Both the position numbers and the translations under genes were made by a program. The notes under the pieces are model-generated. The model had not been told where the DNA came from, ran no database searches, and saw only the letters and a list, made by a program, of their open reading frames with translations. DNA of 64,000 nt from Actinophytocola sp963729115 (GTDB taxonomy: Bacteria; Actinomycetota; Actinomycetes; Mycobacteriales; Pseudonocardiaceae), in the NCBI GenBank assembly GCA_963729115.1, contig CAVSMR010000011.1:682001-746000 (forward strand), read 5' to 3'. Below, one piece after another: positions 35,444-44,372 of this stretch (position 1 is the stretch's first letter; each line of letters begins with the position of its first letter).

Positions 35444-36005
35444 GACCACGTACCGCCGATTCGGACCGCCGACCGCTCAAACCATCCGTGACACGGTGCA
35501 GGCCGTCTACGAAGGGTCCTACGTCGACCGGATCGCGGCGGGCGATCCGTTCGACTCGGTCGATCAATTCATGTATCGCTTCGACCGCTATGCCCGACGA
35601 GACGGCTTCGACCACGTCGTCGCCTACATCGACGGTGAGCCTGTCGGGCAGACCTGGGGCTGGCCACTACACGAGGCCGACGCCACGCGTGGCTGGTGGA
35701 CCGGGCTGGTGAACGAACCTGAGCCAGGATTCACCGACGAGGACGGCACCCGAACCTTCGCCTTCTCGGAGATCATGGTCGATCAACGACACGCGGGCCA
35801 GGGCATCGCGCACGCAATGCACAACGAACTGCTCTCCACCCGGCTGGAAAAGCGCGCAACACTGCTGGTCAAGCCGAACAACGACACTGCCTACCGTGCA
35901 TACCGACGCTGGGGCTGGACAAAGGTCAACCAGCTTCGCCCCGGCTGGAACGACGCACCGCTATTCGACGTGCTGATCCTCCAACTCCCGATCGACGCGG
36001 CATAA
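35430..36005 (+). CDS. GNAT-family N-acetyltransferase
   Basis: A 191-residue acetyltransferase with the acetyl-CoA loop region FSEIMVDQRHAGQGIAHAMH (Q-x-x-G-x-G/A) and NNDTAYRAYRRWGWTK at the end. The substrate is unknown. It overlaps the upstream XRE-TPR gene by 14 bp, so the regulator probably serves this gene or they act on one process. ATG 35418 is an alternative start. Confidence 0.8.
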   Translation: MSASETTYRRFGPPTAQTIRDTVQAVYEGSYVDRIAAGDPFDSVDQFMYRFDRYARRDGFDHVVAYIDGEPVGQTWGWPLHEADATRGWWTGLVNEPEPGFTDEDGTRTFAFSEIMVDQRHAGQGIAHAMHNELLSTRLEKRATLLVKPNNDTAYRAYRRWGWTKVNQLRPGWNDAPLFDVLILQLPIDAA

Positions 36006-36108
36006 CACCCGAGACACTTGCCTGATGAGTCCTCGCTAACCTATGTGACCGTACGAGCCTTGTGTGGTTCGCTGCGCGAGTTCTATCGAAAGGAGCTGTC
36101 GCTTTCGC

Positions 36109-36582
36109 ATGTCGGAAGACATTACGATCAGTGATCAGGTGGACGTGCACGTCGAGGGTCTTCGCGATTTCGATCACCATGTCGCCATCCCTGCCATCGC
36201 GCCGCTTGAAGCCGTATTCAGCCACCGGTCGGGGCGTGTGTCCACTCGCAAAGTTCATGGATTCAACGCGCTTGGTGTTGCCCTGGTGCTCAATGGCACC
36301 AGCAGCCGACTCGTATCAGTTCATGAGGCAACGCCACGGGATGGCGATTTCGTCGGCGTCCGTGAACGTCCAAGCCCGGCAATGATAGGACCATTCTCCC
36401 CCGCGCCTCCCGGGATGACAGCGGTGTTTACGAGTGGCGAGCGGCTGCCGGTCGTGTACTACGACTCGCTCGGTCGAGCAGTGCTGATCGGAGAGGATCC
36501 TCATCGAGGTCTCTACCTAGCTGAGGAAGACGAAGGCCTAGCCCGAATCGAGGGCGGCCCCACCGCCGCTCCATCGCCCTGA
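36109..36582 (+). CDS. Unknown protein
   Basis: A 157-residue product from ATG 36109 after AAAGGAG. It begins SEDITISDQVDVHVEGL and is mostly predicted beta with an acidic end. No signal, membrane helix or motif that I recognise. GC is a little lower than in core genes. Confidence 0.55.
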   Translation: MSEDITISDQVDVHVEGLRDFDHHVAIPAIAPLEAVFSHRSGRVSTRKVHGFNALGVALVLNGTSSRLVSVHEATPRDGDFVGVRERPSPAMIGPFSPAPPGMTAVFTSGERLPVVYYDSLGRAVLIGEDPHRGLYLAEEDEGLARIEGGPTAAPSP

Positions 36583-36702
36583 GGGAGCCACCAGATGTGC
36601 TGGAAAGGCATCGCGCCAGCGCCGGGCATAGACCTGGTCACGGGTTGGTAGCCAATGACGTGTCGTGTAGGCCCACCAGATTCGCGCGTATCCTCGCAGA
36701 TC

Positions 36703-37335
36703 ATGGAGGCTAGCGATTGGATCGCACTCGGCTCGCTCGTTGTCGCCATGGGTGCTGGCATTTTCGCCTCCCTGAGCGTGCGTCACGCCCGCCGCTCCGC
36801 CGACGCCGCCGATCTCTCCGCAACCGAATCCCGGCGTGCTGCCGACGCCGCCGAACGCTCCGCCCTCGCCGACGAACGCGCCGCCGAGATCGCCGAGCAC
36901 GCCGAGGAGGACCGCCGGGCGCCACGCCTGGACTTCATCGCTGAGGGCCACAGTGGCCAAGAGGCACACGTTGCTGTTCTCCTCCGCAGCGGACCACCAG
37001 AGGTGGAGATCCACACCACCGGCGTGTGGATCTTGGACACGACCGATCCAGGTCAACGGACCACACTGGCCGTCGACGACCGCCCGACCATCGTCGCTGG
37101 CAGCGCGCGTCACCTTGTGTCCGTCGACCTTCGATCTCGGACCGCCGAGCACCTCGTAGAGGTCTCCATCGCCTGCCGCGAGACGGGAACCGCCAGTCCG
37201 CGCGTGTGGTCTCGCAGCCGCACCGTGACCTTCCCCGCGAAGCCCCACGGTCCCGCTACCCCGCTAATGGAACCGAGGCCGGCCAGTCCGCGTGGGTTGT
37301 TCCGCGACACAAGCAACTTTGATGAAGGATTCTGA
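36703..37335 (+). CDS. Membrane-anchored coiled-coil protein, unknown
   Basis: A 210-residue product. A membrane helix (WIALGSLVVAMGAGIFASLS, residues 4-24) leads into an Ala/Arg/Glu-rich coiled coil (ADAADLSATESRRAADAAER, about 30-75), then a beta-rich domain to the end. Topology suggests a short outside N-terminus and a cytoplasmic coil and domain. No family recognised; similar proteins occur as singletons in actinobacteria. Confidence 0.6.
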   Translation: MEASDWIALGSLVVAMGAGIFASLSVRHARRSADAADLSATESRRAADAAERSALADERAAEIAEHAEEDRRAPRLDFIAEGHSGQEAHVAVLLRSGPPEVEIHTTGVWILDTTDPGQRTTLAVDDRPTIVAGSARHLVSVDLRSRTAEHLVEVSIACRETGTASPRVWSRSRTVTFPAKPHGPATPLMEPRPASPRGLFRDTSNFDEGF

Positions 37336-37372
37336 CCGTGCGCGGCGCCGCGGCCCAAGCGCCGGGCGTTTC

Positions 37373-37492
37373 TCAGCGGCAGACGAATCTGATCACGACA
37401 GTCGTCACGATCGCAACGAGCGCGACGACGGCTGAAACAAAACTGACCACCGCATTGACTGCGTCGAACATGGCCGGCCAGCTCAAGATCAT
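37373..37492 (-). CDS. 39-residue membrane peptide coupled to the upstream gene
   Basis: ATG 37492 overlaps the stop of the preceding minus-strand gene (ATGA). The product MILSWPAMFDAVNAVVSFVS continues as AVVALVAIVTTVVIRFVCR: almost entirely one membrane helix with a basic end. The overlap and the hydrophobic pattern argue it is real, but there is no homology support. Confidence 0.45.
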   Translation of the reverse strand: MILSWPAMFDAVNAVVSFVSAVVALVAIVTTVVIRFVCR

Positions 37493-37788
37493 AACGCAGC
37501 CAGTTCGCCTCCCAACGCAGCTGCAATCAATACGACAGCTTCCAATGGAGTAAGTCGTCGACCTCTTACGTCGTCAGTCGACGTGGTATTGACCGGCACC
37601 GCATCGGCTGTCGTCGTCGGGCTTGTCGGAAGGGTAGTCGGGACCGAGATCCCCACCACCGGGTTGCACGCACCGAGGGTATCGACGAGCGCCTTGCTTA
37701 CGTCGAAGCTGCTGAGCGCGGTGAACGCCTTGCCGACGGCGGGCTGACTGACCTTTTCAGGTTTGGACGCACGCTGTTCGTCACTCAT
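37489..37788 (-). CDS. Unknown small protein with hydrophobic C-terminus
   Basis: A 99-residue product from ATG 37788, with GAGGGGCC just upstream. It begins SDEQRASKPEKVSQPAVGKA, has a Thr/Pro-rich middle and ends LTPLEAVVLIAAALGGELAAL. It overlaps the next small membrane-peptide gene by 4 bp, making a two-gene unit. No family recognised. Confidence 0.5.
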   Translation of the reverse strand: MSDEQRASKPEKVSQPAVGKAFTALSSFDVSKALVDTLGACNPVVGISVPTTLPTSPTTTADAVPVNTTSTDDVRGRRLTPLEAVVLIAAALGGELAAL

Positions 37789-38361
37789 AGAGGCCCCTCC
37801 GAGACGCCCACTTCGATGCAAGTGTAAAGGACGCTTGTTCGAGGGGTGCGTCAACAGTGGGGCGTGTCGGCCGGGCCTGTGTCTAACGCGTCAATCAACC
37901 TGACCAGGAGGGCAGACTGACAGCGGCACAGCGAATGTGCGCTGGTCAAGAGTATGTAACCAAATCCCAGATAGCCCCAGTACCTAGCGCGGGCGAACCG
38001 CGCACCGAGACGGACCCGACGCAGGCATTTCCACCGGTCCGAGTCGTGAGAAACGGCGACGGACTTCCCGCCCCTCGCCGTGTATGGGTGTGGTCCGGCC
38101 GGGCCAAGGCCATGCTCATGCCGCCAAGACGACCGCCGCCAGCGCTCGTTCCGCCAGCGGGGACACCAATCGAAGACTGACAGTCGGCGGCCCGCCGGTC
38201 CCCGCACTTTGGCGTGGGGCGTGTGGGCGGCAGTGCTGACGGGAACACGGCCAGCGGACCCTGCCGGCCGGCGGCCGGATTCGGTCGCCGGTTACCTGCG
38301 ACTGCTGCTTCGCCGCGTGGCCTGGTGAGGCACGGCAGCCCACGGCATTCGTCGGTGGCGT
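37789..38361. other. Stretch without a supported gene
   Basis: Between the small minus-strand pair and the terminator at 38362 no frame is convincing. The best candidate is a plus-strand 81-codon frame at 37935-38180 (VTKSQIAPVPSAGEPRTETD…), which has no ribosome site. GC is normal. Confidence 0.4.
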
Positions 38362-38400
38362 GACCCGTGCCCCGCGACGGTGGGTCGCGGGGCACGGGTC
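38362..38400 (-). terminator. Strong stem-loop terminator
   Basis: A perfect 17-bp stem (GACCCGTGCCCCGCGAC with its complement) and a 5-nt loop lie 8 bp past the stop of the secreted-protein gene on the minus strand. Confidence 0.8.
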
Positions 38401-38407
38401 GAGGTGG

Positions 38408-39682
38408 TCAGCAGCCGAGGGCTTCGAAGCCGGACTTCGTGGTGTAGGTGCCGGCGGGTAAGTAGTTGCCCATGGCGGTGGTGCCGCCGGCGGGGATCTG
38501 GACGAAGGGTAGGCCGAGGTCGCTGATGTCCTGGGTGAAGCTCGGGTCGGGGTAGAGGTTGCGCAGCACGAGCGTGCCGTCGTTGGCGTCGGCGTACAGC
38601 CCGCTCATGCCGTTGCCGTTGTTGGACCATTGCAGCCAGTTCTTGCCGCACGCGGCGGTGGCGTTGCTCGGCTTGTCGGCGGTGCGGCTGATCGCGATGG
38701 TGTAGTTGCCGCTGCTGTCGGTGGTGATGATTTGGTCGTGAATGCACGGGGTGACAGCTCCGGAGCCGAGTTCGTACATGCACAGTGACCAGTAGCGCAC
38801 TTGTCCGGTGCCCATGGTCGTGTCACCGCCCAGTGTGGGTGGTGTGGTGGGGACCTTGCCGGTGAGCTTGACGACGGTGCCGAGGCTGCGGTGCAGCCGC
38901 GCGGTGAGGTAGGTGTTACCGATGGTGCCGTACAGCTGGATGGTGGCGCCCATCGCGACCACGAGGGTGTTCTGCCAGGTGGTCGGGCTGGTCAGCGGGG
39001 AGGCGAGCGCGTACACGGGGTAGGTGACGAGGTTGGGCAGCGCGATGCTCAGCGCACTGGTCGAGGCCTGCACGGCGGTGCAGGCCGCGCTGCCCGTGGT
39101 GGTGCTTTCGTCGGCGTTCTGGACGATGATGTCGGGCAGGGCGACGCCGCCGGTGACGCCGCCGGCGCTGTCGGGCACGGTGATACGCATCAGCATTGTG
39201 ACGGTGCGGTTGCTGGTACCGGAGTAGAGCGTGTTGGTTGCGGGTCCGCCCCCTGGCACGTTGCCGGGCACCACTTCCAGCGTGTAGTTGCGCAGGCTGG
39301 CGTTGCGGGCGTTGCCGGCGACGAAGGGGTTGACCGAGCTGTCGGCGTCGGGCTGGATGTCGACGTCGGTGATCGACGACGCGTATGCCGAGGACGTGGT
39401 CGAGACGTATACGTTGTAGGACAAGGCGCGGCTGTGCGGGTACTGCCCGTCGAGGAACACCCTGGCGCCGGTCGGGATGGTGAACTTCGCCGACCAGTAG
39501 CCGATGCCGGAGTCGAAGTACATGTCGTTGTCGGGTCCGTCGGGGGCGTAGTTGCCGTGCCACAGGCACGTGTTCGTGTCGAACGCGTTCGCCGGCGTGG
39601 ACCCGACGGCCGTCAGCATTCCGGCGGCCAAGGCCAGCACACCGGCCCGGGCGAGCAGACGTCTTACTGCGCCACTATTCAT
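38408..39682 (-). CDS. Secreted protein of unknown function
   Basis: A 424-residue product from ATG 39682 with AGGAGTGCTC before it. The signal peptide probably ends ANA|F (residues 30-31). The mature part is beta-rich with paired Cys (NTCLWHG, SAACTAV, LCMYELG…TPCIHDQ, TAACGKN, and a C-terminal EALGC). The segment YWSAKFTIPTGARVFLDGQY followed by PHSRALSYNVY suggests a carbohydrate- or lipid-facing jelly-roll; no family named with confidence. The upstream region shared with the lectin gene holds two copies of the 7-5-7 repeat. Confidence 0.7.
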   Translation of the reverse strand: MNSGAVRRLLARAGVLALAAGMLTAVGSTPANAFDTNTCLWHGNYAPDGPDNDMYFDSGIGYWSAKFTIPTGARVFLDGQYPHSRALSYNVYVSTTSSAYASSITDVDIQPDADSSVNPFVAGNARNASLRNYTLEVVPGNVPGGGPATNTLYSGTSNRTVTMLMRITVPDSAGGVTGGVALPDIIVQNADESTTTGSAACTAVQASTSALSIALPNLVTYPVYALASPLTSPTTWQNTLVVAMGATIQLYGTIGNTYLTARLHRSLGTVVKLTGKVPTTPPTLGGDTTMGTGQVRYWSLCMYELGSGAVTPCIHDQIITTDSSGNYTIAISRTADKPSNATAACGKNWLQWSNNGNGMSGLYADANDGTLVLRNLYPDPSFTQDISDLGLPFVQIPAGGTTAMGNYLPAGTYTTKSGFEALGC

Positions 39683-39758
39683 GAGCACTCCTCGAATCAT
39701 TACCGGCCAGCCCTGTGCTAGCGAATGTAGGCACACACCGCGCTGGCCGGATACCAAG

Positions 39759-39777
39759 CGTGCCGCCCACCGGAACA
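39759..39777 (-). promoter_or_regulatory. 7-5-7 inverted repeat (site 1)
   Basis: CGTGCCG-CCCAC-CGGAACA. On the minus strand it reads TGTTCCG-N5-CGGCACG, 77 bp before the secreted-protein start at 39682. Same geometry as the other sites in this window. Confidence 0.55.
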
Positions 39778-39835
39778 CCAAACGGGTGGACCGGAATAGT
39801 CACATTGCGTCGCGTCCCAGGTGGCCCAAATTTCG

Positions 39836-39854
39836 TGTTCCGTCCAGCGGAACA
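39836..39854 (+). promoter_or_regulatory. 7-5-7 inverted repeat (site 2, perfect)
   Basis: TGTTCCG-TCCAG-CGGAACA, a perfect palindrome, 132 bp before the lectin/propeller gene. It is preceded by TTTCG, as are the sites at 52705 and (reversed) 43324. Confidence 0.65.
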
Positions 39855-39986
39855 AGTGGTGGGCTCTGGTGCCTGCCACTGCCAGACTGGCGGCGTCGCA
39901 CGTGGACAGGAATCCAGCCGGGACCCGCCGAAGTGTGAGCCGCCACGGGCGCAGGAGCGAATCCGCTTGTAACTAAGGAGTCAACA

Positions 39987-41870
39987 ATGGGTGCTGTCAA
40001 CATGCATATGTTGCCCGGCAAGACCGGCGTCGCGCCGGCGGTGGCGGTGCATCCCTCGGGTGACGTGGCAGTCTTCACCAACAACTCGTCGACCAACACC
40101 CTTCAGGGGCACTGGAAGCTGACCGACGGGTCATGGTGGGGGCCCGAGGACATGGGCGTGGCGATTGCCGGGGCGCCGGTGGCGGCGCGAGCGAGCGACG
40201 GCCGGGTCGCGGTGTTCTTCCGCGATCCTGACGGGCATCTGATCTGTCACCGCACGATAACGGGAAGTTCGGGCTGGGAAACCGAGGTGACCGGCGCGAA
40301 CATCCTCGGCGATCCGATCGTCGGGTTCAACGCGGACGGGCGGATGGAGGTGTTCTGCATCGGCGGCGACGGGGCGCTGTGGCATTTGTGGACGGACGGT
40401 TCCGGGCCCGACGGCTGGGCGATCGACTGTTTCGGCGGTAGCGACGTGGCCGCGCTGGCCTGGGCGCCGACCAGCGACGGCCGCCAGTCGTTCTTCCACG
40501 TCAACACCTCGGGCGAGCTGTGGTGGATCCAGCAGACCTCGCCGAACGGATACTGGTCCGACTTCAGCCGGGCGGCCGAGCATGTCACCCCGGACATCGC
40601 CGCCTTCGGCTTTGCTGACGGGCGGGTCGCGGTCGCGTACTGCAACGGCAACGGCCAGGTCATGGTCTGCGGGGAGAACTCGGTGGGCGGCCCGTGGACC
40701 CCACCTCATCCCATCTGGCCCGGCCCGGTCGCCGCCGGCACCGACACGACCACAGTGGGGAAGCCGGCGGTCGTCCGGCTGTCCGACGGGCGGCTGGCTT
40801 GCCTGTGGGCACGGACTTCGTCGCTCACCGCCGTCGTCCAGACGGAGCTCAACGGCCCGTGGACGGCCGTTGAGCTCGGCAGCGCGTCCATGGGGTCGGG
40901 ACCGACCGTCGTGGCGAACCCGAACGACAGTCTCATCCTCGGCCTGCGCCTGTCCCTCGGCGCGGTCGCCTACGCGCTGACGGCCAACCGTGTCTACGTC
41001 GCCAACCAGGACGCCGGCACCGTGTCGGTCATTGACCCGACGAGCGACGCGGTGCTCGCCACCATCCCGGTGGGTGCCCAACCGTCGGCCGTGGCCGTGA
41101 ACCGGGTCGGGAACCGCGCTTACGTCGCGAACACCGGCGACAACTCGGTGTCGGTGGTCGACACCTGGTCGAACACGGTGTCGGCGACGGTCGCCGTCGG
41201 ATCACAGCCGCGAGGAGTGACGGTGACCCCCGACGGCGAGCAGGTTTACGTGACCAACAACGGGGCCGGGTCGGTATCGGTGATCGACACCTCGACCAAT
41301 GAGGTCACGGCCACGATCGCGGTCGGCGGACTGCCGACCGGGGTGGCGGCGAGCCCCCATTTCCCGCGGGTATACGTCTGCAACAGCGGGAGCGACTCGG
41401 TCTCGGTGATCAACAGGGCCGGTACCATCGCGGCCACCGTCACCGTCGGGTCGAAGCCGACCGGGGTAGCGGCCGACCCGATGGGCCGAAGCGTCTACAT
41501 CACCAACCAGGGCGCCAACACGATATCGGTGATCGACGCGACGACGAACAAGGTCACGGCGACGATCACCGGCCAGCTGACCGGGCCCACCGGCGTGGCC
41601 GTGTCGCCTGACGGGACGAAGGTCTACGTCACCGACGCGACGGCCGACCAGCTCGGGATGGTCGATGCGACGACGAACAAGGTCGCGGTCACGGTCAACG
41701 TCGGCGCCACTCCGAACGGCGTCGCCGCCGACACCGCCCGCGCCTACGCCGCCAACTCGGGTGACAACACGGTGTCGGTCTTCGACAGTGTGACGAACAC
41801 CGTCATCGCGACCATCGACGTCGGTGCCACGCCAACAGATGTGGAGCGCGCCCCAGCGACCACGTCCTGA
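39987..41870 (+). CDS. Two-propeller protein: PLL-like lectin plus YncE-like repeats
   Basis: A 627-residue product after the site TAAGGAG. Residues 10-330 carry lectin-type repeats (GHWKLTDGSWWGPEDM, GALWHLWTDGSGPDGW, GELWWIQQTSPNGYW), like the fucose-binding PLL/tectonin propellers. Residues 335-620 carry seven YncE repeats of about 42 residues (RVYVANQDAGTVSVIDPTSD…). No signal peptide is visible, though related bacterial lectins are also leaderless. Expected role: binding of glycans on cells or surfaces. It is divergent from a secreted protein across a region with two operator-like sites. Confidence 0.75.
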   Translation: MGAVNMHMLPGKTGVAPAVAVHPSGDVAVFTNNSSTNTLQGHWKLTDGSWWGPEDMGVAIAGAPVAARASDGRVAVFFRDPDGHLICHRTITGSSGWETEVTGANILGDPIVGFNADGRMEVFCIGGDGALWHLWTDGSGPDGWAIDCFGGSDVAALAWAPTSDGRQSFFHVNTSGELWWIQQTSPNGYWSDFSRAAEHVTPDIAAFGFADGRVAVAYCNGNGQVMVCGENSVGGPWTPPHPIWPGPVAAGTDTTTVGKPAVVRLSDGRLACLWARTSSLTAVVQTELNGPWTAVELGSASMGSGPTVVANPNDSLILGLRLSLGAVAYALTANRVYVANQDAGTVSVIDPTSDAVLATIPVGAQPSAVAVNRVGNRAYVANTGDNSVSVVDTWSNTVSATVAVGSQPRGVTVTPDGEQVYVTNNGAGSVSVIDTSTNEVTATIAVGGLPTGVAASPHFPRVYVCNSGSDSVSVINRAGTIAATVTVGSKPTGVAADPMGRSVYITNQGANTISVIDATTNKVTATITGQLTGPTGVAVSPDGTKVYVTDATADQLGMVDATTNKVAVTVNVGATPNGVAADTARAYAANSGDNTVSVFDSVTNTVIATIDVGATPTDVERAPATTS

Positions 41871-41904
41871 CCCGCTGGGTCTCCGAGGCCGGGCCCGGTG
41901 GAGG

Positions 41905-42614
41905 TCACGCCGGGACGCGGCGACGGGGCAGCCGCCTGCGGTGAGTCAGGTAGACGAGGAAGGTGCCCGCGAGGAGCAGCCACGCCCCCAGCGCCACCAG
42001 ACCGGTGGGGGCTTGGCCGCCGGCCGGGAGCGGTGCCTGGCAAGGTGCGACGAGGTTGACGGTCGCTGTCGCACTCGCCTGCTCGTCGGCGTTGCGGCTC
42101 ATGGTCTGGCCGGTGAACGTGTCGGGCGTAAGTTCGGGCACGGAGGTGCCGCCGGAGCTGGTCACCGTCACCGTGTGGTTGCCGGGTTTCGCGTAGGCAT
42201 GCGTCGTGGTCGAAGTGGACGTCCTCTTGGTCTTCCCGTCCCCGAAGTCCCATGAATAGCTTGCGATGGTGCCGAACGCGACGGTGGATGCCGACGCGTC
42301 GGGCGTGGCCTCGCATCCGATGGCCGATACCCTGGCCGCTACCGCCGCCTTGGGCGCCTGGTCGGGGGTGATGGCGATGTCCCGCTCGAGGCTGCCGGTG
42401 CTGGGGATTCGGCGCCGGCCGCGTTGGCCCGGGTGTCGAACGGGGTGGCGCCGGTGGGACCCGTGACGTACGCGGTCCACCCGGGACCGGGTGGCTGGGC
42501 GGCGGGGGCCGGGCCCGTGACCGCCCAGCCCGCCATCAGGCCGACAACCCCCGCGGCGGGCAGCAGCCGGTGCACCGGGTGTCGGGACTGGCTCAACGGA
42601 TGGCCGCGGTTCAT
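41905..42614 (-). pseudogene. Decayed YncE-PKD surface protein, propeller collapsed to one blade
   Basis: From ATG 42614 the product has a signal peptide (LLPAAGVVGLMAGWAVTG) and the first blade start (GPGWTAYVTGPTGATPFDT). It then jumps to the last blade end, with a one-base frameshift near 42410, into DIAITPDQAPKAAV, a PKD domain (YSWDFGDGKTKRT), GQAPTG, a membrane helix and a basic tail. The intact paralogue at 24916 has about seven blades, so six seem to have been lost by recombination between repeats. Confidence 0.7.
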
Positions 42615-42857
42615 TGGGTCTGCTCCTGCGCGTCGGGCTCCTGGGAACCCGTGCATCCTGCCGAGAGCGGGCCCGGGAACAGCCCGAACGACCTGGTCAT
42701 CCACCCGGTCGAGCCATCCATTCCACACCTGTCGGAGTGGTGTCTGATCGGCGCCGCGCCCTGGGACCGGTCCGCGTATGACGCGGTTCTTCGGGACCCG
42801 ACCATCCCAGCGCGTCGCTGAGCTACCTGACGGTGCGCTCAGGTTGGGCAGTTGGCT

Positions 42858-43196
42858 TCAATGTCCACCAAGAGCACCGACAGGCTTGAGCTCCCGCATT
42901 TGCACCGAACCGAACCAGACGACGCTCGTGATGGCAAAAAATGTGACAAGTGTTTGAGCCAGGAGAATGGGGGCGAGTTGATCATGCACAGTGTTAGCCA
43001 ATGCTCCTATCGCTGCCCCCGTGAAGCTGCAGGGCGATCCGCTGACGCCGACCATTCCAGGCGCACTCGCGGTTCCAAAGGGGGTCGTGACGTCCAAGGG
43101 GCAGGCGGCGCCAGGTGTGGCAACCTGGGCCGACGCGGCCGGGACGAGCATCGCTGCCCGACGATCACCAGTGAGATCACCACAGCGCAAATTCAT
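42858..43196 (-). pseudogene. Small secreted-protein gene, probably damaged
   Basis: The frame from 43196 reads MNLRCGDLTGDRRAAMLVPA followed by ASAQVATPGAACPLD and later a membrane-like segment. In the neighbouring frame just upstream a classical signal core (ICAVVISLVIVG) precedes the same point, so the signal peptide seems split by a frameshift around 43150. An operator-like 7-5-7 repeat lies 130 bp upstream. Product unknown. Confidence 0.4.
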
Positions 43197-43323
43197 GACA
43201 TCATGGGGAGTCCTTCCGCCGCTCGAGTCGCCGCAGACCGATCCATCGCCGGACCACGCATGTCCACAAGGGACAATGGTTGGGTCCCCAGGATCCGGTC
43301 TGGTGATGCACCCGTCAACGCGC

Positions 43324-43342
43324 CGTTCCGCCACACGGAACA
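43324..43342 (-). promoter_or_regulatory. 7-5-7 inverted repeat (site 3)
   Basis: CGTTCCG-CCACA-CGGAACA. Reversed it reads TGTTCCG-TGTGG-CGGAACG preceded by TTTCG, matching the sites at 39836 and 52705. It faces the minus-strand gene below it. Confidence 0.6.
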
Positions 43343-43382
43343 CGAAATGTGTCCGGTCGGGTCGTCTATCGGCGGCCCCCGG

Positions 43383-43971
43383 TCAGGCCGTACTGGAGTG
43401 CGAGCGCCGGGCGGTGCGGCGGACCGCCGACTCCGCCGTGATCAGGAGGGCGGCCAGCAGCACGGCCGCACCCATGGAGTACCCGGTGTAGGCGAGTTCT
43501 CCGCCAGAGACAGTGAGTTGTCCGTTGCCTCTGTGGAAGGCGAGTGGTTCGTCGCCTTCGGTTGGGGCGGGCGGTTGCGGCGTGAGGATGGGGAGGTTGG
43601 TGGTGCATGCCTTGGCGGTGAGGCAGGCGCCACCGAGGTCAGGTCCGGGACGACGACGTTGCGTAGGCGATGGTCGTCCAGGTCGGGGTTGTTCAGGTCA
43701 CCGAGTAGGTCACCGCGACACTCGTACCCGCGGCGAGGGCGCCCGCCGAAGCCAGCTTCGGTGCGGCGTAGCTGCCGGCCGACGCGTCGTCGTTGTAGGT
43801 GGCGTCGCCGAGCACGGCGCTCAGGTCGTCGGTGAGGGTGGTGCCTCTCGAACACACCCCACAGCGAGGCGCGGCCGCGGCCTGGCCAGCCGTGCCGAGG
43901 GTCACCGCCGTGGCCATGACGAGGCTGACAACAGCCACCGACCGGGACTTGCCTGAGAGACGCCATCGCAT
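43383..43971 (-). pseudogene. LAxTG surface-protein remnant with frameshifts
   Basis: Starts at ATG 43971 (MRWRLSGKSRSVAVVSLVMA, signal ending GQAAAA). The first frame stops after VAVTYSVT; the second carries NNPDLDDHRLRNVVVPD; the third gives GGACLTAKACTTNLPILTP and then GGELAYTGYSMGAAVLLAALL plus a basic tail, ending at 43383. LAYTG plus helix plus basic end is a class-E sortase signal. At least two shifts break the gene. Confidence 0.65.
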
Positions 43972-44372
43972 CTTGTTACGGTATGACGATCTTCGTGCAA
44001 TCGACCGTCCACATCGTACACAATTCACCCGAAACCACGGTCAGACACCCCTGATGCCCCGCGGTCGGGAGCCGACACCGCACCACCGACCGCCGGAAAT
44101 TCCTCCGCGCGAACCTCCCGACCCAGCGATCCGCGTTCTCGGCGGCCTGCGTGTCACGGGATCCGTCGTCGACCACGACCACGGACTGGACTGAACTGGC
44201 CGGGTCTGGTCCAGGATGGACCGCAGCGTGCGGTCCAGCAGTGCGGTGTACGCCAGCCCACCACCGCCTAGAGTGAGCACAGAAGATGGCGTATCCACGT
44301 ACGGGTGAAATGGACCCCTATTTGGGTGGAATCGAGGACAGCGTCAGCGTGGTGGTTTACATTCGGGAGGTT
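43972..44372. other. Intergenic, nothing supported
   Basis: A 400-bp stretch between the broken LAxTG gene and the P450. No frame or RNA is convincing. The 3' end should hold the P450 promoter; GGGAGG at 44365 is its ribosome site. Confidence 0.4.
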
